A program made the translations under genes and the position numbers. Under the pieces are notes generated by a model. The model was not told where the DNA came from. It did no database searches and saw only the letters and a program-made list of their open reading frames with translations. A stretch of 64,000 nt of DNA from an uncultured Bacteroidota bacterium (GTDB lineage: Bacteria; Bacteroidota; Bacteroidia; Bacteroidales; F082): contig CAITDJ010000097.1 in NCBI GenBank assembly GCA_903891085.1, forward strand, positions 1 through 64,000, read 5' to 3'. The stretch's first letter is position 1. Every line of letters starts with the position of its first letter. Shown here in pieces: positions 20,085-26,445 of the stretch.

Positions 20085-20092
20085 CAAAGATA
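20085..20092 (-). promoter_or_regulatory. -7 element TATCTTTG before the TonB receptor
   Basis: TATCTTTG on the minus strand fits TAnnTTTG. It overlaps the furthest upstream possible start (TTG 20087), so it argues for the GTG start at 20060. No matching -33 is seen. Confidence 0.45.
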
Positions 20093-20140
20093 ACTGAATT
20101 GAGCGGTTTTTATTTTATCTGGGTATAACTTGGTGTAAAT

Positions 20141-20171
20141 AAAAAAAGCTGCCTGATTGAAGGCAGCTTTT
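20141..20171 (-). terminator. Terminator after rpmB
   Basis: On the minus strand an 11-base stem AAAAGCTGCCT (20171-20161 paired with 20154-20144), a six-base loop and a T run. It ends the rpmB message about 20 bases after the stop. Confidence 0.85.
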
Positions 20172-20191
20172 GGAATATTTTTAAGGATAAG

Positions 20192-20434
20192 TTATGAACG
20201 GTACAAGTGACCTTTGGCATCGGCACTCATCAAAGCGGCGTAAACGCCATTTTTGTTGATAACCCTGATTCCGGCTGCTGAAACTTTTAACATAACCCAC
20301 TCCTGAAGTTCAGGTACAAAGAAACGTTTTGTTTGCAAATTAGGTTCAAATGTTCTTCTGGTTTTTCTGTTTGAGTGAGAAACCTTGTTTCCTGTGATAA
20401 CTTTCTTTCCGGTTATTTGACAAATCTTTGACAT
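20192..20434 (-). CDS. rpmB: 50S ribosomal protein L28
   Basis: An 80-residue ribosomal protein. The start MSKICQITGKKVITGNKVSH, then NRKTRRTFEPNLQTKRFFVP and a basic C-terminal half, are diagnostic of L28. In many Bacteroidota rpmB is followed by rpmG (L33); here rpmB stands alone with its own terminator, and rpmG is not in the window. Confidence 0.96.
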   Translation of the reverse strand: MSKICQITGKKVITGNKVSHSNRKTRRTFEPNLQTKRFFVPELQEWVMLKVSAAGIRVINKNGVYAALMSADAKGHLYRS

Positions 20435-20606
20435 CGCGCTTAAATTTAATGATTATGCCCTTCAAAAGGGAGTGCAAAATAAAGGATAATTTTTTGATTG
20501 TGCAAATGTTTTTTTAAAAAGTTCTCTCACCGACGATTTATGACATTCAGATCCTTTAATTATTGGAATTTCTCTCTTATTTTAAATCCGTCTAAATAAT
20601 AAATAG

Positions 20607-20614
20607 TACTTTTG
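20607..20614 (+). promoter_or_regulatory. -7 element TACTTTTG before the SlyD-like gene
   Basis: TACTTTTG fits TAnnTTTG and lies 30 bases before the ATG at 20645. This supports that ATG over the TTG at 20624. A -33 TTTA sits at 20581-20584, at a slightly long 22-base spacing. Confidence 0.5.
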
Positions 20615-20644
20615 TAGCAAAATTTGCTAATAATTAAATCAGAT

Positions 20645-21271
20645 ATGAAAATAGAGCAACATAGAGTAGGTATTTTAGCCTACAGCATTCAGGTAGAGGA
20701 TGCACAGGGCGATGTGCTGGAGCATGCCACAATAAGTGAACCCAGAACATTGGTTTTTGGTTTGGGCCGTCTCATGCAAGGTTTTGAAGACAAACTGATT
20801 GGACTGAAATCAGGTGATAAGTTTGAGTTTCTGCTGACACCTGATGAAACATTTGGTGTTTATAAAGAAGAGATGGTAATGGATATTCCTAAAACCGCTT
20901 TTATGGTAAATGGCGTATTGAAAGATGATGTATTGGTTGTGGGTAAAGTAATCCCAATGATGGATAACCATGGAAATCCTTTCAACGGCCACATAATGAA
21001 GATTAATGATGAAGCCGTTACAATGGATTTTAATCATCCTTTGGCTGGTAAATCGTTGTATACTGTTGGCGAAGTATTAAATGTGCGCGAGGCCACCTAT
21101 GAAGAATTAAATCCTGCACCATCAGGCTGTGGCTGTGGTACACCAAATGACAGTTGCTGCGGAGGCAGTTCGAAAAAAGAAGGACACCATCATCATGGAG
21201 AAGAGGGTTGTGGTAGTTGTGAGTCAGAAGTTGAGGCAGAATCCTGCGGATCTGGGAGTTGCAACTGTTAA
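20645..21271 (+). CDS. slyD: SlyD-like FKBP peptidyl-prolyl isomerase with metal-binding tail
   Basis: A 208-residue protein of the SlyD type: an FKBP half, an inserted chaperone flap and a metal-binding tail. FKBP marks are VLEHATISEPRTLVFGLGRL and MQGFEDKLIGLKSGDKFEF, and the isomerase core closes with NHPLAGKSLYTVGEVLNVR. The last 50 or so residues are packed with Cys and His (CGCGTPNDSCCGG, HHHHGEEGCGSCESE, SCGSGSCNC), like the nickel-binding tail of E. coli SlyD but richer in Cys. Likely roles are folding help and nickel or zinc delivery to metalloenzymes; no hydrogenase or urease genes are in the window. The ATG at 20645 is chosen because the protein begins like other SlyDs there and a -7 element precedes it. 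Confidence 0.88.
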   Translation: MKIEQHRVGILAYSIQVEDAQGDVLEHATISEPRTLVFGLGRLMQGFEDKLIGLKSGDKFEFLLTPDETFGVYKEEMVMDIPKTAFMVNGVLKDDVLVVGKVIPMMDNHGNPFNGHIMKINDEAVTMDFNHPLAGKSLYTVGEVLNVREATYEELNPAPSGCGCGTPNDSCCGGSSKKEGHHHHGEEGCGSCESEVEAESCGSGSCNC

Positions 21272-21279
21272 TATGAATT

Positions 21280-21307
21280 AAGGCCGGTTTTTCCGGTCTT
21301 TTTTTTT
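21280..21307 (+). terminator. Terminator after slyD
   Basis: An AAGGCCGG / CCGGTCTT stem (21280-21300) with a short T loop and a T run to 21307, directly after the slyD stop. Confidence 0.8.
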
Positions 21308-21338
21308 GAGCCAATTTTTAATTCTACGATGCAAAAGT

Positions 21339-21346
21339 TATATTTG
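21339..21346 (+). promoter_or_regulatory. -7 element TATATTTG before the receiver/ATP-grasp gene
   Basis: TATATTTG fits TAnnTTTG. It lies downstream of the first possible ATG (21329) and so favours the ATG at 21395 as the true start. -33 motif weak. Confidence 0.5.
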
Positions 21347-21394
21347 CATGGATTTCTTATTCATGGCTTACCGAAAATTATATTCCCGTTGATT

Positions 21395-24394
21395 ATGTCT
21401 CCTCTTCGTTCAGAATTACGCAAAAGCAATTTCAGATTCAGCGATACCGCCTTTACCAATCTGATGAAGAAAAGAATTTATCATGTGCTGCTGATTTCTT
21501 CGGTGTATGATGCATTTTTACTTGAAGAAGATGGACGGATCGATGAGCAGATTTTCAATGAATATGTTTCGCTCAACCTGCGTTATCCTCCAAGCTTTTA
21601 TCTGACAACCAATGAAATGGAAGCTTGTTCAATCATGACCGAGCAAAAAATCGACCTGGTAATTGCCATGTTGAGCGCCGAAGAAGCGGATACTTTTGTA
21701 TTAGCCGAGAAGATTAAAAACAGATATCCATCTGTTCCTATCGTTGTTTTGTCTCCTTTTTCGCGTGAACTCTCACTTAAAATTGACCGCAAAGAACTCA
21801 AAGCCATTGATTATTTATTTAACTGGTTGGGAAATGCCGATATTTTGCTGGCAATCATCAAACTGATCGAGGATAAAATGAATGCTGAAAACGATATCAG
21901 GGAGATAGGTGTTCAATGCATTATTCTTGTTGAAGACTCCATACGGTTTTATAGCAGTTACCTGCCCAATATTTATAAAATAATCTTCAATCAATCGAAA
22001 TCCTTCATGACCGAAGGGCTGAACGAGCACCAGAAAACACTACGGATGCGCGGAAGGCCAAAAATTTTGCTCGCTACAAATTATGAAGAGGCCATCGATC
22101 TTTACAAGAAATACAAGCAGAATATACTCGGTATTATCTCCGATATTTCCTATATGCGTGAAGGGAAAAGTGACCCAAAAGCAGGCATAAGATTGTGTCA
22201 GGTTGTTAAGAAAAATGACAAATTCATGCCCATGCTTCTGCAATCGTCCGACGCAGAGAATGAAGAGATTGCCAAGGAGATTAGGGTGGGATTCATCAAT
22301 AAAAACTCAAAAACACTTTCGATTGAATTACGCAAGTTTATCAAGGAATATTTTGCTTTTGGAGATTTTGTTTTTAAAGATCCGAAAACAGGTCAGGAAC
22401 TGGTGCGTGCGGCTGATCTGAAAGCTTTACAGGATAAAATATTCCAGGTTCCAAGCGAGTCGTTGCAATACCATATCGAAAGAAATCACTTGTCGAAATG
22501 GTTGAGAGCCAGGGCGTTATTTCCGTTGGCTGATTTGTTTAAATCATTTTCATCTGACGATTTTAATGATATAGACGAGGTGAAGCGTTTTGTTTTTGAT
22601 GCCATAGCCAATTTTCGTCTTAACAAAGCAAAAGGTGTCATCGCTGAGTTTAACCGTGAAAGTTTTGATGAATACCTGTCATTTACCCGAATTGGACAGG
22701 GTTCAATAGGTGGAAAGGCGCGTGGCCTTGCCTTCTTAGACTCACTCATAAAGCGGAACAGACTAAATGACAGGTTCGAGGGACTTACAATTGGAATACC
22801 AAGAACTGTTGTCTTATGTACAGATGTTTTTGACGATTTCATGGAAGAAAACAACCTTTACTCCATTGCATTAAGTGAAGAATTTACAGATGATGAAATT
22901 CTGAAGCAGTTTCTCGACGCCCGCTTACCTTTCAGAATCCATGAGGATTTATATACTTTGATTTCTGTAGTCAGAAATCCGATTGCGGTACGATCCTCAA
23001 GTTTATTGGAAGATTCACATTATCAGCCATTTGCTGGCATATATAGTACATATATGGTACCAATGGTTGAAAATGATGAGCGCATGATGATAAAAATGTT
23101 GAGTCTAGCGATCAAGAGTGTATATGCCTCAGCTTACTACAAAGACAGCAAAGCATATATGATGGCCACAAAAAATATGATTGATGAAGAAAAAATGGCA
23201 ATTGTCATACAGGAAGTCTGTGGAAAATCTTATCAAACAAGATATTATCCGGCTTGTTCAGGTGTTGCCAGGTCTATTAATTTTTATCCGATACCACCCG
23301 AAAAGCCCGAAGATGGCATAGCAAATATTGCGCTTGGGTTGGGGAAATATATTGTTGATGGCGGTCAGTCATTGCGGTTTTCGCCCAAATATCCCCAAAA
23401 GGTGTTGCAAACCAGTCAACCCGAACTTGCGTTGCGTGAAACGCAAAAATATTTTTATGCCCTTGATCTCAATCCTGATACTTTTCAGCCCCATGTTGAT
23501 GACGCAACAAACCTCTTAAAACTGAAAATTGCCGATGCGGAAAAAGATGGCGCGCTGCAATTGGTTTGTTCAACCTATGATTATGAAAGCAATGTGTTGC
23601 GTGATGGGTTTCAGGAAGGTGGAAAGAAATTAGTTACTTATTCCAATATTTTAAAATACAACACTTTCCCCCTGGCAGAAATCTTAAGGGAAGTGCTCGA
23701 AGTTGGGCAAAGAGAGATGGGTAAACCGATTGAAATTGAATTTGCAGTTGAGTTGAATAAACCTCCCGGCGTTCAGAAAATGTTTTATGTATTACAGATT
23801 CGACCGATTGTCAATATTCACGACGCAATAGAAGTTGATTTTAATACTATTAAAAAGGAAAATACGCTTATCATGGCCGATCACGCCCTTGGAAATGGTG
23901 TAATTGACAATATTTATGATGTAGTTTACGTGAAACCAGATTCTTTTGATCCCTCTAAAACAAAGGAAATTGCAGAACTGATCGGCAGTTTGAACAACAA
24001 CTTTTTAAAAGAGGATAAAAACTATATCCTTATTGGCCCCGGAAGATGGGGATCAAGCGATCCGTGGCTTGGTATTCCTGTAAAATGGCCTCAAATTTCC
24101 GCAGCCAGGGTGATCATTGAGTCGGGTCTTGATAATTATCGCATCGATCCAAGTCAGGGCACTCATTTCTTCCAGAACCTGACCTCTTTCGGTGTGGGTT
24201 ATTTCACGCTTAATCCATTTATCCACGATGGTTATTACGATGTCGGGTATCTGAAAGATAAGCAGGTCATTTATGAAGATAGTTTCATTCGACACATTCG
24301 GTTTGAAGGCCCGTTACAGATTATTATTGATGGACGAAAAAACAAAGCTGTTATCTTTAAAGAAGGAAAAGCTGAAATTGTGATAAAAAAGTGA
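21395..24394 (+). CDS. Two receiver-like domains joined to a PEP-synthase-type ATP-grasp domain, no phosphohistidine domain
   Basis: A 999-residue protein. Residues about 25-150 are a degenerate receiver fold (HVLLISSVYDAFLL, IDLVIAMLSAEEAD, VPIVVLSPF), with no Asp where phosphate would sit. Residues about 170-315 look like a full receiver: acidic pair in ILVEDS (about 180), Asp in GIISDISYM (about 250), Ser in MLLQSSDA and Lys in GFINKNS. Residues about 430-830 match the ATP-binding domain of pyruvate phosphate dikinase/PEP synthase (GQGSIGGKARGLAFL, NPIAVRSSSLLEDS, closing FYVLQIRPIV). The swivelling His domain and the PEP barrel that should follow are missing. Instead there is a conserved-looking tail with IGPGRWGSSDPWLGIPV and SQGTHFFQNLTSFGVGY. 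It is therefore not a PEP synthase; a signal-controlled kinase or phosphotransferase is an inference. The ATG at 21395 is preferred over 21329 because of the -7 element between them. Confidence 0.75.
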   Translation: MSPLRSELRKSNFRFSDTAFTNLMKKRIYHVLLISSVYDAFLLEEDGRIDEQIFNEYVSLNLRYPPSFYLTTNEMEACSIMTEQKIDLVIAMLSAEEADTFVLAEKIKNRYPSVPIVVLSPFSRELSLKIDRKELKAIDYLFNWLGNADILLAIIKLIEDKMNAENDIREIGVQCIILVEDSIRFYSSYLPNIYKIIFNQSKSFMTEGLNEHQKTLRMRGRPKILLATNYEEAIDLYKKYKQNILGIISDISYMREGKSDPKAGIRLCQVVKKNDKFMPMLLQSSDAENEEIAKEIRVGFINKNSKTLSIELRKFIKEYFAFGDFVFKDPKTGQELVRAADLKALQDKIFQVPSESLQYHIERNHLSKWLRARALFPLADLFKSFSSDDFNDIDEVKRFVFDAIANFRLNKAKGVIAEFNRESFDEYLSFTRIGQGSIGGKARGLAFLDSLIKRNRLNDRFEGLTIGIPRTVVLCTDVFDDFMEENNLYSIALSEEFTDDEILKQFLDARLPFRIHEDLYTLISVVRNPIAVRSSSLLEDSHYQPFAGIYSTYMVPMVENDERMMIKMLSLAIKSVYASAYYKDSKAYMMATKNMIDEEKMAIVIQEVCGKSYQTRYYPACSGVARSINFYPIPPEKPEDGIANIALGLGKYIVDGGQSLRFSPKYPQKVLQTSQPELALRETQKYFYALDLNPDTFQPHVDDATNLLKLKIADAEKDGALQLVCSTYDYESNVLRDGFQEGGKKLVTYSNILKYNTFPLAEILREVLEVGQREMGKPIEIEFAVELNKPPGVQKMFYVLQIRPIVNIHDAIEVDFNTIKKENTLIMADHALGNGVIDNIYDVVYVKPDSFDPSKTKEIAELIGSLNNNFLKEDKNYILIGPGRWGSSDPWLGIPVKWPQISAARVIIESGLDNYRIDPSQGTHFFQNLTSFGVGYFTLNPFIHDGYYDVGYLKDKQVIYEDSFIRHIRFEGPLQIIIDGRKNKAVIFKEGKAEIVIKK

Positions 24395-24443
24395 AATATC
24401 AGTAATTGATTCTCAAATCGTAGTTTATCCGAAATGCCAATAT

Positions 24444-24460
24444 CTTTTCTATAAGAAAAG
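24444..24460 (+). terminator. Weak A/T hairpin after the receiver/ATP-grasp gene
   Basis: CTTTTCT (24444-24450) and AGAAAAG (24454-24460) form a seven-base stem with a three-base loop, followed by TTT. It may be a weak terminator; the stem is A/T rich. Confidence 0.35.
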
Positions 24461-24491
24461 TTTAAAAAGGCTGCTGCATGTGTTATCTTTG
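24461..24491 (+). promoter_or_regulatory. Probable promoter for the cytidylate-kinase-like gene
   Basis: TTTA at 24461, a 19-base spacer, then TATCTTTG at 24484-24491. The -7 element is exact and the -33 has one mismatch. It is followed at once by the palindrome at 24502. Confidence 0.5.
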
Positions 24492-24501
24492 TTAAAGTGA
24501 A

Positions 24502-24523
24502 AATTATCGAAATTTTGATAATT
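24502..24523 (+). repeat. Near-perfect 22-base palindrome in a leader
   Basis: AATTATC (24502) pairs with GATAATT (24517-24523) around GAAATTTT; 20 of 22 positions are symmetric. It lies about 5 bases after the predicted transcription start and 50 bases before the ATG at 24574. It could be an operator for a dimeric repressor or an RNA hairpin. Confidence 0.55.
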
Positions 24524-24573
24524 CGGAAGGTAATCAGCATCATGGAGTTACTCAACTAATTGCGTATAAAAAA

Positions 24574-25254
24574 ATGGCAATCGATCTGAATCAGTATTTT
24601 GATGGGCAGTTTCAGGAGAAAATGCTGCAAAATCGACAACAAAAAAATCCGTTTATAACAATCTCCCGTCAAACCGGATGCAACAGTTATGAGATATCCA
24701 AAGAATTGGTAAATCTGATCAATCAGCATAGTAAAACCAAATGGAAACTCATCAATAAAGAAATCATCGAATTGTCCGTCAAGGAATTGAATATTGATCA
24801 TCACAAGATAAAGACTTTATTTGAAGCTGAAAAACGTGGTCATCTTGATGAGATTATACGTGCCTTTGGTAGTAAATATTACAAAAGTGATAATTCAATC
24901 CGCAAATCCATCAAGGCCCTGATAAAGAATATCGCTACCGGAGGATATGTAGTCTTGGTGGGTAGAGCTGGTGCGGCAGTAACCAACGATCTGCCCAACG
25001 GAATTCATATCCGGCTTGAAGCTCCTCTTCAATGGCGTACGAATAATTTGGCAAAAAAGAAGAATTTATCAATTGCCGAAAGTCTTGCTTTGATTGCAGA
25101 AACCGATAAAAACCGCGAACAATTATTTATTGATTTTGGAAAAAAACGACTTGCTGAAATCGATTTTGACGCCCATTTAAATAATAGCACCTTAACTGAC
25201 GGTGAAATAGCATCTGTTATTTTCCATCTCCTGGAAATAAGAGGGTTTATTTAG
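24574..25254 (+). CDS. Cytidylate-kinase-like protein with altered P-loop
   Basis: A 226-residue protein resembling the cytidylate kinase-like family. Family marks: FITISRQTGCNSYEISKEL at the start, KLINKEIIELSVKEL, IIRAFGSKYYKSDN, the strand VVLVGRAGAAVTNDLPNGIH and the lid IRLEAPLQWRTNNLAKKKN. In most relatives the P-loop region reads R..GSGG; here it is RQTGCNSYE, with the second and third glycines gone, so nucleotide binding may be changed or lost. Its substrate is unknown; true CMP kinase is a different, longer-known protein and is probably encoded elsewhere. It follows the receiver/ATP-grasp gene with its own promoter-like motif and a palindrome in the leader. Confidence 0.72.
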   Translation: MAIDLNQYFDGQFQEKMLQNRQQKNPFITISRQTGCNSYEISKELVNLINQHSKTKWKLINKEIIELSVKELNIDHHKIKTLFEAEKRGHLDEIIRAFGSKYYKSDNSIRKSIKALIKNIATGGYVVLVGRAGAAVTNDLPNGIHIRLEAPLQWRTNNLAKKKNLSIAESLALIAETDKNREQLFIDFGKKRLAEIDFDAHLNNSTLTDGEIASVIFHLLEIRGFI

Positions 25255-25334
25255 CAAACGTTTCGTTTTATATTCGCGGACATTCACCAAAATTTGTCAA
25301 ATACCAGGGTGTAAGTTTATAAGCCAAAATTGCC

Positions 25335-25342
25335 TAATTTTG
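25335..25342 (+). promoter_or_regulatory. -7 element TAATTTTG before pdxA
   Basis: TAATTTTG fits TAnnTTTG and lies 24 bases before the pdxA ATG. It probably drives pdxA and murF-alr together. Confidence 0.5.
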
Positions 25343-25366
25343 TCGCAATAGAATTAGATTTCAACT

Positions 25367-26440
25367 ATGGATGATTTGTTAAATAAGGCCGGAGATGTTC
25401 GAATAAAAGTTGGTATTTCACATGGTGATATCAATGGAATTGGATACGAAGTTGTGTTGAAAACATTGGCTGATAGTCGCATTTTGGAATTGTTTACCCC
25501 CATTATATATGGTCACGCAAAAGTGGCTGCTTTTCATAAGAAATTTGTGCATGTTCATGATTTGGTATTCAACACCATAAAAGATGCAGGCCAGGCAAAT
25601 ACAAAGCGGATAAATATCATCAACTGTACTGAAAACGATTTGAAGATCGACATTGGACAATCGACAAAAGAGGCGGGTGAAGCGGCGTTTCAGGCGCTCG
25701 AAATGGCTGTTACTGATTTAAAATCCGGCAAAATTGATGTTCTTGTTACTGCGCCTATTAATAAACAGAATATACAATCCGGAAAATTCGATTTCCCCGG
25801 ACATACGGAATATCTTTCATCACGTTTTGGTAATGCCCAGCCACTGATGCTGATGGTGTGGAATAACCTGCGTATTGGTACGATCACAGGCCATATTCCC
25901 TTAAAAGATGTGCCTCAGGCAATTACGAAAGAATTGATTGCAGATAAGATTAAAATATTAAATCATAGTTTGATTAAAGATTTTGGTATTGTTAAACCAA
26001 AAATCGCTGTGCTTGGGGTGAATCCGCATGCCGGTGATGGTGGATTACTTGGAAACGAAGAAAATGATATCGTTATTCCTGCCATCGAAAAGGCAAGGAG
26101 TGACGGCTTTTTTGTTTTTGGCCCGTTTCCGGCTGATGGTTTTTTTGGTTCAGGTGCATGGTCAAAATACGATGGGGTTTTATCAATGTATCACGATCAG
26201 GGGTTGACAGCTTTTAAAAGTATTGCTTTTGAAGGGGGAGTGAACTTCACCGCCGGATTGCCGGCCGTACGCACTTCACCTGCTCATGGCACCGCCTATG
26301 AAATTAGCGGAAAAGGTGAAGCCTCCGAAGAATCGTTTCGTCAGGCAGTTTATCTTGCGATCGATATCCTCCGTAATCGATTGATGCATGAATCATTAAT
26401 AGTCAATCCCTTGAAAACAAACACACCTCCGTCCAACTAA
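25367..26440 (+). CDS. pdxA: 4-hydroxythreonine-4-phosphate dehydrogenase
   Basis: Oxidises 4-phosphohydroxy-threonine in the DXP-dependent route to pyridoxal phosphate. Marks: VGISHGDINGIGYEVVLKTL at the start, VTAPINKQNIQ, FPGHTEYLSSRFG (metal-binding His region), LGVNPHAGDGG, GPFPADGFFG and MYHDQGLTAFK (second metal His). Length 357 is at the long end for the family. It ends five bases before murF-alr, whose racemase half needs pyridoxal phosphate. PdxJ, its usual partner, is not in the window. Confidence 0.95.
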   Translation: MDDLLNKAGDVRIKVGISHGDINGIGYEVVLKTLADSRILELFTPIIYGHAKVAAFHKKFVHVHDLVFNTIKDAGQANTKRINIINCTENDLKIDIGQSTKEAGEAAFQALEMAVTDLKSGKIDVLVTAPINKQNIQSGKFDFPGHTEYLSSRFGNAQPLMLMVWNNLRIGTITGHIPLKDVPQAITKELIADKIKILNHSLIKDFGIVKPKIAVLGVNPHAGDGGLLGNEENDIVIPAIEKARSDGFFVFGPFPADGFFGSGAWSKYDGVLSMYHDQGLTAFKSIAFEGGVNFTAGLPAVRTSPAHGTAYEISGKGEASEESFRQAVYLAIDILRNRLMHESLIVNPLKTNTPPSN

Positions 26441-26445
26441 TCAAC

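Noticed and set aside
21329..21394. Earlier ATG of the receiver/ATP-grasp protein
   Set aside because: The -7 element at 21339 lies after it, so it would not be in the transcript.
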